DNA of 64,000 bases from Sinorhizobium sp. A49 (lineage in GTDB: Bacteria > Pseudomonadota > Alphaproteobacteria > Rhizobiales > Rhizobiaceae): NCBI RefSeq assembly GCF_002002725.1, contig NZ_MUNW01000062.1:1-64000 (forward strand). The letters are read 5' to 3'. The notes under the pieces are model-generated. The model had not been told where the DNA came from. It did no database searches and worked only from the letters and a program-made list of their open reading frames with translations. Below, one piece after another: positions 29,098-41,649 of the stretch. Positions within the stretch are counted from its first letter, which is position 1. Each line of letters starts with the position of its first letter. The position numbers and the translations under genes are program-made.

Positions 29098-29213
29098 GGC
29101 GATGAAATTGCGACGACAATTCGGAGTTTGGCAAGGCTGACAATCATCTATTCAGCGTTTATAGAGCCCATGGACGCAAACCGTACCTCCTCGGGCGGCA
29201 GGAAGGAATCCCC

Positions 29214-29519
29214 ATGACTGGCATCTCACGCACCAGCGCCGATCTTGATCCGCGTCGCCGCCGGATCTTGTTTCGCGCCTGGCATCGCGGCATCCGCGAA
29301 ATGGATCTCGTCCTCGGACAGTTCGCTGAAGCGGAGCTGTCCGGCTTGTCCGAGGTTGAGCTGGATGAGCTTGAGATCATCATGGCCGAGGAAGACAACG
29401 ATCTCGTCAAATGGATCATCGGCGAAAAGCCGGTGCCTGAGCGTTACCAGACGCCGATGTTCGAGCGCATCGCCGCCTACCGTCCAGATTTCGAGCGGCT
29501 CCCCGAAGAGATGAAGTAG
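29214..29519 (+). CDS. sdhE: FAD assembly factor SdhE
   Basis: A 101-residue soluble protein of the SdhE/SDH5 family that promotes covalent FAD attachment to succinate dehydrogenase. The signature RGIREMD (RGxxE motif) lies at about residues 24-30, followed by the acidic EDNDLVKWI. An AAGGAA-like site precedes the ATG. mfd starts 4 bases after its stop, so the two are cotranscribed although functionally unrelated; this pairing next to recG is common in rhizobia. Confidence 0.92.
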   Translation: MTGISRTSADLDPRRRRILFRAWHRGIREMDLVLGQFAEAELSGLSEVELDELEIIMAEEDNDLVKWIIGEKPVPERYQTPMFERIAAYRPDFERLPEEMK

Positions 29520-29523
29520 ATCG

Positions 29524-33033
<3,510 letters not shown>

Positions 33034-33040
33034 TCGCCTC

Positions 33041-33067
33041 CGCGCCGCCGCTCCAGGTGGCGGCGCG
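33041..33067 (+). terminator. GC hairpin after mfd (possible terminator)
   Basis: Arms CGCGCCGCC (33041-33049) and GGCGGCGCG (33059-33067) pair perfectly around a 9-base loop. No T-run follows, so termination efficiency is doubtful. It lies between convergent mfd and the FrnE-like gene. Confidence 0.5.
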
Positions 33068-33084
33068 CGTATCGATGCAGGAGG

Positions 33085-33741
33085 TTATGCCGTGGCTTTC
33101 ATCTGAGCGATTTCGCGCAGCGCATTGCTGAGCACGTCGACCGACTGCGCGCCCATCACGGCATATTGCCCGTCGATGATGAAACAGGGCACACCGGTCA
33201 CGCCCATCTCGCGTGCCATGCCGATCTCTTCCTTCACCGCATCCTTGTCGGCATCGGAGTTGAGGAGCGCTGCGATGACTGGCCGGTCGAGGCCGGCCTC
33301 TGCAGCAATATCGAGCAGCACCGCGTGGTCGCCGACATTGCGGCCTTCCTCGAAGTTCGCCTTGAAGAGCAGGCTGACGACGGCCGACTGAGCCACGTCG
33401 CCATTGGTGGCTGCCCATCGAATGAGACGGTGCGCGTCGAGCGTATTCGGGCTGATCTTCACGGCATCGAAATCGAACGCGATACCATCGGCATGGCCGA
33501 GGGCGTTCAGCGTTTCATGCACCCGGTCGACCGCTGCCTGACCACCAAGCTTGGCGGCCAGGTGCTGCTTGTGGTCCACGCCTTCAGGCGGCAGGTCGGG
33601 GTTGAGCTGATAGGGACGCCACTGCACTGCGACCTGCAGCTCCGAGCCGACATTGGCAATCGCTTGGTCAAGCCTGGCCTTGCCGAGATAGCACCACGGG
33701 CAGACGACGTCGGAGACGATATCTATGCTGACGGTTTGCAT
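33085..33741 (-). CDS. DsbA-family oxidoreductase (FrnE-like)
   Basis: A 218-residue thioredoxin-fold protein of the FrnE/DsbA type with the active site Cys14-Pro-Trp-Cys17 and the cis-proline loop GVTGVPCFIID near residue 180. No signal peptide is present, so it works in the cytoplasm, unlike classic DsbA. Relatives act as disulfide isomerases in oxidative stress or in polyketide tailoring. The start is ATG 33741 (MQTVSIDIVSDVVCPWC); the open frame upstream lacks support. Confidence 0.88.
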   Translation of the reverse strand: MQTVSIDIVSDVVCPWCYLGKARLDQAIANVGSELQVAVQWRPYQLNPDLPPEGVDHKQHLAAKLGGQAAVDRVHETLNALGHADGIAFDFDAVKISPNTLDAHRLIRWAATNGDVAQSAVVSLLFKANFEEGRNVGDHAVLLDIAAEAGLDRPVIAALLNSDADKDAVKEEIGMAREMGVTGVPCFIIDGQYAVMGAQSVDVLSNALREIAQMKATA

Positions 33742-33830
33742 GATGCGGGGTGCCTTTCCTCTTGGACAAAGCTGCGAGATAAGCCGGTTTCCACCGGCTT
33801 TCAATGCGTTACCAAAAGGGAACCATCCCT

Positions 33831-35645
33831 TTACTGTACGTTCTCATCCCACCATGCTGGCAGCTGGTAGCCGTAGAGCGGCACAGCGGCGGGCCGCCCT
33901 ATGTGTTTGCGCCTTGCGACCCACTGAGCATCCAGGTGGTAGAGAGGCACGAGATAGGAATTGTTGACCAGCAACCGGTCGTGGGCGCGAACGGCTGCGG
34001 TAAAATCCTCAGTCGTTCTGGCCTGCAGGATGTTCTCGACCAACCGGTCGACATCCTTGTCCGCAACGCCGGCGAAGTTGTCGCTTCCCTGGCGATCGCG
34101 CGACTGCGAGGTCCAGCGACCGACCTGTTCGATGCCCGGAGAGAGCGTGGACGGGAACGACTTGATGATGACGTCATAGTCGAATGACTGGCTGCGCTGC
34201 TGATACTGCGAATCGTCTACGGTGCGCACCGAGGCCTTGATGCCGAGCGGCGCCAGGAAGCGCTGGTAGGCAAGCGCGATCTTTTCCTGGCCGGCATTCT
34301 GGCTCATGATCTCGAAGGCGAGCGGCGCGCCGTTGGCGTCGACCATCTTGCCGTCCTTGATCTGATAACCGGCCTCGCGCAGCAGCGAGACGGCCACGCG
34401 CAGCACGTTGCGGTCGCGCCCCGATGCATCCGTCACCGGCAGGCGATAGGTGCCGTCGAGGATCGCCGGGTTGATGTGCTCGCGTGCATCGCCGATCAAA
34501 CCGAGTTCACGGTCATCTGCAGCGGCACCCAGAAACGAAAGCGTCGAGTTCTGCCAGTAGCTCTGGGTACGGGTGTAAGCGCTGTCGAACAGGTTCTTGT
34601 TGACCCACTCGAAGTCGAAGACCAGCGCCAAGCCCTGGCGGAGCTTGAGGTTGTCGAACATCGGCTTGCGTGTGTTGAAGACGATGCCAAGCATGCCCGA
34701 TGGTGTCTTCGGCGTGAATGTCTCCTTGACGACATCACCGGAGCGAACCGCAGGAAAGTCGTAGCCGCGGGCCCATTTGGTGGCGCTGCCTTCGGGGTAG
34801 ATGTCGATTTCGCCCTTCTTGAACGCCTCGAACAGGGAATTCTCCTGCAGGAAGTACTCGACGGAGATCTCGTCATAATTGTCGAAGCCGACCTTGGAAG
34901 GAAGGGTCTTTGCCCAATAGTCCGGGTTGCGGCGGTAGACGATGCGTTCGCCGGGCTTGACCTCGGCAACGCGATAAGGACCCGAACCAAGCGGGGCTTT
35001 CAGTGTTGTCTGGTCAAACGTCGCCACATCGGTCGCGTGTTTCGGCAGGACCGGAGAGAGCCCAAGCAGCAGCGGCAGTTCGCGATCGGCGTCTTCGGTG
35101 AAGGTGAAACGCACGCTGAGGTCGCCGACCTTCTCGAGCTTGGCCACCTTCGCCATGCGGTTGGCAAAGGGTACGCGACCCTTGTCGCGCATCAGCTCGA
35201 AGGTGAAGATAACATCGTCTGCGGTAACTGGCTGCCCGTCAGCCCAGCGCGCGGCCGGATTGATATTGAACTGAATGAACGTCCGATCGTCGTCCCATTC
35301 CACCGACTGGGCCAACAGACCGTACATCGTGAAGGGTTCGTCGCGGGAGCGCTGCATCAGTGATTCGTAGACGAGATTGCCGTATTCCGGATCCCACATA
35401 CCGCGCGCCGTCGTGCGCATGCTCTTCAGGATGAATGGATTGAGGCTGTCGAAGGTCCCGACCACGCCGTAGGAGATCTTGCCGCCCTTCTTCACATCGG
35501 GATTGACGTAGGGGAAATGCTTGTAGTCCGCCGGCAGCGCGGGCTCGCCATGCATCGAGATGGCATGTACGGGAGCGGCCATCGCGGCATCGCCAAATGC
35601 GGTTGCGGCCAACAGGATGGCCAGACCGGAAAGAATTGTGCGCAA
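33831..35645 (-). CDS. YejA-like extracellular solute-binding protein, orphan
   Basis: A 604-residue periplasmic binding protein of the large peptide/oligopeptide family (SBP_bac_5), closest by eye to YejA, the receptor for microcin C-type peptides. A signal peptide (LSGLAILLAATAFGDAAMA) is followed by the family start HGEPALPADYKHFPYVNPDV. The start is a TTG at 35645 with a well-placed GGAGA site. No permease or ATPase genes adjoin it: the downstream neighbour is the FrnE-like gene and upstream is the divergent IalB gene. It may feed a yejBEF-type transporter encoded elsewhere. Confidence 0.88.
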   Translation of the reverse strand: MRTILSGLAILLAATAFGDAAMAAPVHAISMHGEPALPADYKHFPYVNPDVKKGGKISYGVVGTFDSLNPFILKSMRTTARGMWDPEYGNLVYESLMQRSRDEPFTMYGLLAQSVEWDDDRTFIQFNINPAARWADGQPVTADDVIFTFELMRDKGRVPFANRMAKVAKLEKVGDLSVRFTFTEDADRELPLLLGLSPVLPKHATDVATFDQTTLKAPLGSGPYRVAEVKPGERIVYRRNPDYWAKTLPSKVGFDNYDEISVEYFLQENSLFEAFKKGEIDIYPEGSATKWARGYDFPAVRSGDVVKETFTPKTPSGMLGIVFNTRKPMFDNLKLRQGLALVFDFEWVNKNLFDSAYTRTQSYWQNSTLSFLGAAADDRELGLIGDAREHINPAILDGTYRLPVTDASGRDRNVLRVAVSLLREAGYQIKDGKMVDANGAPLAFEIMSQNAGQEKIALAYQRFLAPLGIKASVRTVDDSQYQQRSQSFDYDVIIKSFPSTLSPGIEQVGRWTSQSRDRQGSDNFAGVADKDVDRLVENILQARTTEDFTAAVRAHDRLLVNNSYLVPLYHLDAQWVARRKHIGRPAAVPLYGYQLPAWWDENVQ

Positions 35646-35916
35646 CGTTATCTCCAGTAAAGTGGCAATTGGCCGATTCCTGGCACGTTACCAATGCCAG
35701 TCGACAATTCCAACCGACGCTATACCCAAATTCCGGCGGGCAAGAGGTCAAAAAAAAGCAAGAAAGACTGGATAAACCGCACGAGCCAATGTAACAGGTG
35801 TTTCCGGAAACGGGGTCATGCATTTGCCTTATTTGGCCAACAGGACAACGGCGGCTGACGATACTCACCTGCGGAACGAATTGTTCCGTTACCGGATTTC
35901 AGGAGACGGAATCACA

Positions 35917-36546
35917 ATGATCTTCAAGTCGAACTTCACCAAGCGTGCGGGACTGGCAACGCTGGCGCTCTCAGTAGCAGCTGCAGGTGTTCCGGGCGTT
36001 GCATCTGCCCAGCAGGCAGGTGGCAAGCCCCCGCAGGGTTGGTTCAAGGTCTGCACCAAGCAGGAAGACAACGATGTCTGCATCGTTCAGAACCTGCTGA
36101 CGGCAAACAACGGTCAGCTCCTGACCGCAGTTGGTCTCATCACTGTATCGGGCAAGGTCAACCGCAAGGTTCTGCAGGTTTCTGTGCCGTCTGCACGATT
36201 GATCCCGACCGGTGTTCAGATGCAGATCGACGGCGGCAAGCCGGTCAAGCTCGACTACGCCATCTGCATGCCGGACAAGTGCGTGGCCGAAGCCCCGCTG
36301 TCCGACCAGCTGATCGCCAGCCTGAAGAAGGGCAACGAGGTGGTCTTCACCTCCGTCAACTTCCAGCGCGCACCGAACCCGATCAAGATGGGCCTCGAAG
36401 GCTTCACCGGCATTTTCGACGGCGAGCCGATCGAACAGTCGCAGCTCGAAGAGCGTCAGCGCCTGCTGCAGGAAGAAATGCAGAAGAAGGCCGAAGACGC
36501 GCGCAAGAAGCTTGAAGACGCCCAAAAGGCCGCCAAGCAGAACTAA
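35917..36546 (+). CDS. Invasion-associated locus B (IalB) family protein
   Basis: A 209-residue secreted protein of the IalB family, named for Bartonella erythrocyte invasion but widespread in free-living Rhizobiales, where the role is unclear. A signal peptide ends near ASAQQA (about residue 32); the mature domain has the conserved cysteines in FKVCTKQEDNDVCIVQ and AICMPDKCVAEAPL, likely two disulfides. The C-terminus is a charged helix rich in Lys, Glu and Ala (about 170-209), a coiled-coil-like tail not found in every member. AGGAGA precedes ATG 35917 and a strong terminator follows. Confidence 0.9.
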   Translation: MIFKSNFTKRAGLATLALSVAAAGVPGVASAQQAGGKPPQGWFKVCTKQEDNDVCIVQNLLTANNGQLLTAVGLITVSGKVNRKVLQVSVPSARLIPTGVQMQIDGGKPVKLDYAICMPDKCVAEAPLSDQLIASLKKGNEVVFTSVNFQRAPNPIKMGLEGFTGIFDGEPIEQSQLEERQRLLQEEMQKKAEDARKKLEDAQKAAKQN

Positions 36547-36573
36547 GGGCTTCGGCTCTCTCATCAATAAAAG

Positions 36574-36602
36574 AAACGCCCGGACGATGTCCGGGCGTTT
36601 TT
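36574..36602 (+). terminator. Rho-independent terminator after the IalB gene
   Basis: A perfect 11-bp stem AAACGCCCGGA / TCCGGGCGTTT with loop CGATG, running into TTTTTC. The A-rich left flank makes it work in the minus direction too, for hspQ. Confidence 0.9.
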
Positions 36603-36630
36603 CATTTGAGCAAGTGCGACAGCACGATTG

Positions 36631-36960
36631 CTAGTGACGGAACGTCACCTTGGGCTTGTAATGGCCAATGTCGTCCTTTTCGAACAGGGCGTCGACCTGG
36701 GCGTGGCGTATCGGCCGATCGCTCTCGTCGGAAACCAGGTTCTGCTCGGACACGTAGGCGACATACTCGCTGTCGTCGTTCTCGGCGAACAGGTGGTAGA
36801 AGGGTTGATCCTTGCTTGGGCGGATCTCCTGCGGGATGGCATTCCACCATTCCTCGGTGTTTGCGTATTCCGGATCGACGTCGAAAACGACGCCGCGGAA
36901 CGGGAAAACCCGATGGCGAACCACCTGTCCGATCTCGAATTTCGCGTTTCTCTGTTTCAT
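36631..36960 (-). CDS. hspQ: Heat shock protein HspQ (YccV-like, hemimethylated-DNA-binding fold)
   Basis: A 109-residue protein of the HspQ/YccV family, a heat-inducible factor that in enterobacteria modulates Lon and SspB-linked proteolysis and binds hemimethylated DNA. The family core FEIGQVVRHRVFPFRGVVFDVDPEY and the PFYHLFAEND stretch are intact. ATG 36960 (MKQRNAKFEIG) is chosen over an ATG four codons upstream because it matches the family N-terminus and follows a GAAAGGATG-type site. It ends at the IalB terminator on the convergent side. Confidence 0.92.
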   Translation of the reverse strand: MKQRNAKFEIGQVVRHRVFPFRGVVFDVDPEYANTEEWWNAIPQEIRPSKDQPFYHLFAENDDSEYVAYVSEQNLVSDESDRPIRHAQVDALFEKDDIGHYKPKVTFRH

Positions 36961-37023
36961 GACGCAACACATCCTTTCAAGGGATTATCTGGGTTGCCAA
37001 ACCCAAAACATCAATAGGGTGTC

Positions 37024-37083
37024 ATGCACGGCTTCGTGTACGCCTTCCTTACCTTCCTGTTTCTCGTGGCGACTTGCCCCTAA
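37024..37083 (+). CDS. Possible 19-residue hydrophobic micropeptide
   Basis: ATG 37024 opens 20 codons (MHGFVYAFLTFLFLVATCP) ending in TAA at 37081-37083, immediately before the large hairpin that terminates glnA. AGGGTG lies four bases before the ATG. The peptide is strongly hydrophobic, as in leader peptides or small type I toxins. It is very short, so chance is a real alternative; there is no homology evidence. Confidence 0.2.
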   Translation: MHGFVYAFLTFLFLVATCP

Positions 37084-37122
37084 AAAACAAGCCGGCGGGG
37101 TCCCTTGAACCCCGCCGGCTTG
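37081..37122 (-). terminator. Rho-independent terminator of glnBA
   Basis: A 14-bp perfect stem (37088-37101 / 37109-37122, CAAGCCGGCGGGGT) with a 7-base loop. On the minus strand it is followed by TTTTTTA, directly downstream of the glnA stop at 37171. Confidence 0.9.
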
Positions 37123-37170
37123 CCACGTCGTTTCGCACCGGATGCGGCATTGCCGCCCGGCCCGTCGGTC

Positions 37171-38580
37171 TTAGACCGAGTAGTACATGTCGTACTCGAC
37201 CGGGTGCGGGGTCATTTCGTAACGCATGACTTCCTGCATCTTCAGTTCGATGAAGGAATCGATCTGATCGTCGTCGAACACGCCGCCGGCGGTCAGGTAC
37301 TTGCGATCCTTGTCGAGGCTTTCGAGCGCTTCGCGCAGCGAGCCGCAGACGGTCGGGATCTTCTTCAGTTCTTTCGGCGGCAGGTCATAGAGGTCCTTGT
37401 CCATGGCCTTGCCCGGATGCAGCTTGTTCTTGATGCCGTCGAGGCCGGCCATCAGCATCGCTGCGAAGGCGAGGTAGGGGTTGGCGGTCGGATCCGGGAA
37501 GCGGACTTCGACGCGCTTGGCCTTCGGGTTGGTGCCGAACGGAATGCGGCACGAAGCCGAACGGTTGCGCGCCGAGTAGGCAAGCAGAACCGGAGCTTCG
37601 TAGCCTGGGACGAGACGCTTGTAGGAGTTCGTCGACGGGTTGGTGAAGGCGTTCAGCGACTTGGCATGCTTGATGATGCCGCCGATGAAGTAGAGGCAGG
37701 ATTCCGACAAGCCCGCGTACTCGTCGCCGGCGAAGGTCGGCTTGCCGTCCTTCCAGATCGACAGGTGAACGTGCATGCCCGAACCGTTGTCGCCGAAGAT
37801 CGGCTTCGGCATGAAGGTAGCGGTCTTGCCGTAGGCATTGGCGACCTGATGCACAACGTACTTGTAGATCTGCATCTTGTCGGCGTTGCGAACCAGTGCG
37901 TCGAACTTGACGCCGAGTTCGTGCTGGGCAGCGGCGACTTCATGGTGATGCTTTTCGACCGTGACGCCCATTTCGGACAGAACCGTCAGCATTTCGGAGC
38001 GCATGTCCTGGCAGCTGTCGATCGGCGGAACCGGGAAATAGCCGCCCTTGACGCGCGGACGGTGGCCAAGGTTGCCGGTCTCATAGTCGGTGTCGTCGTT
38101 GGACGGCAGTTCCGAGGAGTCGAGCTTGAAGCCGGTGTTATAGGGATCGGCCTTGTACTTGACGTCGTCGAAAACGAAGAATTCGGCTTCCGGGCCGACG
38201 AAGACGGTGTCGCCGATACCCGATGCCTTCAGGTAGGCTTCTGCCTTCTTGGCCGTACCGCGCGGGTCGCGGTTGTAGGATTCGCCCGATACCGGATCGA
38301 GAATGTCGCAGATGATGACCATCGTCGACTGCGCGAAGAACGGGTCCATATGCGCTGTTTCCGGGTCGGGCATCAGCACCATGTCGGACTCGTTGATGGC
38401 CTTCCAGCCGCCAATCGAGGAGCCGTCGAACATGACGCCATCGGCGAACATGTCTTCGTCGACACAGACGACATCCATCGTTACGTGCTGCAGCTTGCCC
38501 TTGGGGTCGGTAAAGCGCAGGTCGACGAACTTGACGTCGTTGTCCTTGATTTGCTTCAGAATATCGCTTGCAGTCGTCAT
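37171..38580 (-). CDS. glnA: Type I glutamine synthetase
   Basis: A 469-residue enzyme that joins ammonia to glutamate, the main entry of ammonium into metabolism. The GSI features are clear: FDGSSIGGW, the metal-binding [10 protein letters not shown], the ATP-site KHHHEVA and [10 protein letters not shown], and the adenylylation site in [10 protein letters not shown] near residue 397, which makes it controllable by GlnE. It lies 65 bases after glnB on the minus strand and is expected to be transcribed from the sigma-54 promoter upstream of glnB as well as possibly from a promoter in the gap. Confidence 0.97.
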   Translation of the reverse strand: MTTASDILKQIKDNDVKFVDLRFTDPKGKLQHVTMDVVCVDEDMFADGVMFDGSSIGGWKAINESDMVLMPDPETAHMDPFFAQSTMVIICDILDPVSGESYNRDPRGTAKKAEAYLKASGIGDTVFVGPEAEFFVFDDVKYKADPYNTGFKLDSSELPSNDDTDYETGNLGHRPRVKGGYFPVPPIDSCQDMRSEMLTVLSEMGVTVEKHHHEVAAAQHELGVKFDALVRNADKMQIYKYVVHQVANAYGKTATFMPKPIFGDNGSGMHVHLSIWKDGKPTFAGDEYAGLSESCLYFIGGIIKHAKSLNAFTNPSTNSYKRLVPGYEAPVLLAYSARNRSASCRIPFGTNPKAKRVEVRFPDPTANPYLAFAAMLMAGLDGIKNKLHPGKAMDKDLYDLPPKELKKIPTVCGSLREALESLDKDRKYLTAGGVFDDDQIDSFIELKMQEVMRYEMTPHPVEYDMYYSV

Positions 38581-38645
38581 TTTCCGTAATTCCCTGTGTG
38601 AGATGACGAGGTTTTAAGGTGAAAGGGCCGGGCGGCCCTTGAGGA

Positions 38646-39038
<393 letters not shown>

Positions 39039-39044
39039 TCAATA

Positions 39045-39060
39045 TGCACGTTGCATGCCA
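39045..39060 (-). promoter_or_regulatory. Sigma-54 (-24/-12) promoter of glnB
   Basis: On the minus strand the sequence TGGCATG-CAAC-GTGCA matches the RpoN consensus TGGCACG-N4-TTGCA at all but two positions, with the invariant GG and GC 10 bases apart. It lies 61 bases upstream of the glnB ATG, predicting a start of transcription near 39034. glnB promoters of this type activated by NtrC are established in rhizobia. A weak NtrC-like dyad GCACCGGGGAAGC is seen at 39211-39223, about 180 bases upstream of the predicted start. Nothing else was recognised in the 38985-39327 gap. Confidence 0.75.
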
Positions 39061-39327
39061 GTTTTTCTGCAAAATGATTGCCGAGCAGCAAAATTTCTTG
39101 GGATTGAGCAATGGTGGCTGCATTCCATGCCTTTGGCTTCGGTCGATCTGCCTATTTTTTGTAAGGTTTCTGCCCAGGTTGTTCGGTTTGGGTCGAAGGT
39201 CGCGGCATCTGCACCGGGGAAGCACGTTATTTGAGCAATAAATATGTGCAAATGCATCATTATAGGGCAATCCGGAATCGGTGGACACCACTTGCCGCGG
39301 GCTGATGGACGGGGGTAAGTCTGGACC

Positions 39328-40803
39328 ATGCACTCTTCTCTTCGTGATCTGTTGATTACCCCGGCCGAAATGGCCGCAATAGACCAGGCAGCTGCGCGAT
39401 CGGGGATCGACAGCTTCCTGTTGATGCGCAGCGCCGGGTTGGCTGTCGCTGCGGCTGCGCTCGGGCGTTTTCCGCAGGCACAACGCTATGCCGTTCTGTG
39501 CGGACCCGGTAACAATGGTGGTGACGGCTATGTCGCGGCCTCGGCGCTAGTCGAGAGCGGTGCGAACGTTGCTGTTTTTGCCTTCGGTGATCCAGCCGCA
39601 CTTTCCGGCGACGCCGCCCGTGCACGGCAGCTGTGGAATGGCACTATAGATCCACTTGCTTCCTTCTTGCCGCAGCCCGCAGATGTCATCGTCGATGCAC
39701 TCTTCGGCGCAGGCCTTTCGCGCGATCTGCCGGGACCGGTGGTGGAAGCGATCGATCGGATCAACGGGCGGGACTTGCCCATCATTGCCGTCGACCTGCC
39801 GACCGGCGTCGACGGGCGGACGGGGCAGATCCGCGGTGCGGCATTCGCTGCGAGCCACACGATCACCTTCATGGCGAAGAAGCCAGGCCACCTGCTGCTT
39901 CCTGGGCGCTCCCTGTGTGGGGCTCTTGAGGTCTCCGATATCGGTATACCGTCCCGGATCGTGTTGGCTGGAGGAAGTGGCTTGCGCCTAAATACCCCCG
40001 CGCTCTGGTCCGACCATGCGGCAAGGCTCGATGCATCGAGCCATAAATTCCGTCGCGGTCATCTCGTCGTCTTCTCAGGCGGGGCGCAGGCGACAGGTGC
40101 CGCGCGACTGGCGGCCGCGGCCGGTCTCGCTGCCGGGGCCGGCTTGGTGACGGTAGCATCACCGACGTCGGCGCTCGCCATCAATGCCGGGCAACTGACC
40201 GCCGTCATGCTGAAAGCGATAGACGATCCACCGCAGCTCGCGCGCTGGCTGGACGACACTCGGCTCGGCGCATTTGTGCTTGGTCCGGGATTTGGAGTTG
40301 GTGAGCGCGCGCGCGCCTTTGCGCTTGCGCTCTGCGACCGCGCGCTGGTTCTCGATGCCGACGGGATAACGTCGTTTCAGGAGCACCGGTCGCAGTTGTT
40401 CGCCCGACTGGCGGCGGCAACGGGCAGGGCGGTGATGACACCGCATGAGGGCGAGTTTGCCAGGCTGTTTCCCGAGATCGCTCGCGACGAAAACCAGTCG
40501 AAGATCGAGAAGGCGCAAGCAGCGGCACAGATCAGCCACGCGACGATCGTCTACAAGGGCGCCGATACGGTGATCGCCAGCCCGGACGGGAAGGTTGCCG
40601 TCAATGCCAACGCTCCGCCGTCACTGGCGACAGCCGGATCCGGAGACGTGCTTGCAGGCATTATCGGCGCGCACTTGGCGCAGGGCATGCCAGCGTTCGA
40701 GGCTGCTGCCGCTGGTGTCTGGCGCCATGGGGCCGCCGGCGCGCAGGCCGGTCCTGGGTTGACGGCCGAAACTTTGGTGGCGTCCATACCGCCACTTGGC
40801 TGA
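39328..40803 (+). CDS. nnr: Bifunctional NAD(P)H-hydrate epimerase / dehydratase
   Basis: A 491-residue metabolite-repair enzyme that rescues hydrated NAD(P)H. The YjeF_N epimerase domain (about 8-215) has GPGNNGGDGYVAA and DALFGAGLSR; the ADP-dependent dehydratase domain (about 230-485, ribokinase fold) has DADGI, TPHEGEFARLF and the catalytic ATAGSGDVLAG. The fusion and length are normal. It is divergent from glnB and is followed by a palindromic repeat. Confidence 0.94.
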   Translation: MHSSLRDLLITPAEMAAIDQAAARSGIDSFLLMRSAGLAVAAAALGRFPQAQRYAVLCGPGNNGGDGYVAASALVESGANVAVFAFGDPAALSGDAARARQLWNGTIDPLASFLPQPADVIVDALFGAGLSRDLPGPVVEAIDRINGRDLPIIAVDLPTGVDGRTGQIRGAAFAASHTITFMAKKPGHLLLPGRSLCGALEVSDIGIPSRIVLAGGSGLRLNTPALWSDHAARLDASSHKFRRGHLVVFSGGAQATGAARLAAAAGLAAGAGLVTVASPTSALAINAGQLTAVMLKAIDDPPQLARWLDDTRLGAFVLGPGFGVGERARAFALALCDRALVLDADGITSFQEHRSQLFARLAAATGRAVMTPHEGEFARLFPEIARDENQSKIEKAQAAAQISHATIVYKGADTVIASPDGKVAVNANAPPSLATAGSGDVLAGIIGAHLAQGMPAFEAAAAGVWRHGAAGAQAGPGLTAETLVASIPPLG

Positions 40804-40846
40804 CGGTCACATCGTCATTCGAGCGTGAAAAGAATACGCCTTCGAC

Positions 40847-40892
40847 TTGTTACAGCGCCGCGCGTCAAAGATGACGCACGGCGTTGTAACAA
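40847..40892. repeat. Rhizobial-type palindromic repeat, copy 1
   Basis: Arms 40847-40867 and 40872-40892 form a 21-bp inverted repeat with two mismatches or wobbles and a four-base loop. The left arm contains the 13-mer AGCGCCGCGCGTC, also present in copy 2 at 45705-45717. It lies between convergent nnr and gpt, where it may also act as a terminator. From memory, this word belongs to a family of short intergenic palindromes frequent in rhizobial genomes. The rest of the gap 40804-40985 shows nothing. Confidence 0.7.
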
Positions 40893-40985
40893 ATTAAATT
40901 TGCAGCATAATTTTCGCCTCAGATCGATTCCGACTTAAGGAATTGTGCAGTAGCGCGTGACGACGGCGTACAGGACTGTATGGGA

Positions 40986-41483
40986 TCAGCCGCGGGTTCC
41001 CTTTGCGATAGGCTCCTGATACGTGAAGCCCAGATCCCACGGGAAGTAGATCCAGGTGTCCTGGCTCACTTCGGTGACGAACGTGTCGACCATGGGCCGG
41101 CCCTTGGGCTTGGCGTAGACGGCGGCAAAATGCGCCTTCGGCAGCATGGCGCGAACTTCGGCCGCGGTCTTGCCGGTATCGGTCAAGTCGTCGATGATGA
41201 GTACGCCTTCGCCGCCATCCTTGGCGATCTCAGGCGCAATGCCCTTCAGAACCTTCATCTGACCCTGCGTGTCATAATCGTGATAGGAGGCGATGCAGAC
41301 CGTCTCGATCATGCGGATGTTGAGCTCGCGGCAGATGATCGCCGCCGGCACGAGGCCGCCGCGGGTGATGCAGACCATCGCGCGCCATTCCTGCCCCTGA
41401 TCCGCCAGCCGCCAGGCAAGCGCACGCGCGTCGCGGTGGAACTGATCCCAGGAAACGGGGAAAGCTTTATCGGGCAGGGACAT
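40986..41483 (-). CDS. gpt: Xanthine-guanine phosphoribosyltransferase
   Basis: A 165-residue salvage enzyme that joins xanthine or guanine to PRPP. The PRPP-binding loop [17 protein letters not shown] lies at about residues 93-109, and the N-terminal [17 protein letters not shown] matches the Gpt type. ATG 41483 follows GGAG with good spacing; the open frame upstream is not used. cinA-type gene lies upstream on the same strand, 166 bases away. Confidence 0.93.
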   Translation of the reverse strand: MSLPDKAFPVSWDQFHRDARALAWRLADQGQEWRAMVCITRGGLVPAAIICRELNIRMIETVCIASYHDYDTQGQMKVLKGIAPEIAKDGGEGVLIIDDLTDTGKTAAEVRAMLPKAHFAAVYAKPKGRPMVDTFVTEVSQDTWIYFPWDLGFTYQEPIAKGTRG

Positions 41484-41649
41484 TGATGGGCTCCGGCTTG
41501 TCTGGACGAGATAAAGGCGAATCATCCGGCAGATCGGGCAGGCGCGGACGCTTCATCCTGATTTGCCGACATGCAATAGCGGCAATGACGGCTAATGTGC
41601 AAGAGCTTCGCGTCCATGCCATACCCGCCGTCTGTTTCGCGCCGGGTCG

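Noticed and set aside
36961-37010. CCCTTGAA before hspQ as a heat-shock (sigma-32) -35 element
   Set aside because: It lies about 20 bases from the ATG, leaving no room for a -10 element and transcription start.
37105-38589. A 494-codon open frame opposite glnA
   Set aside because: Antisense shadow of a certain gene; the sequence has no family features and it covers the glnA terminator.
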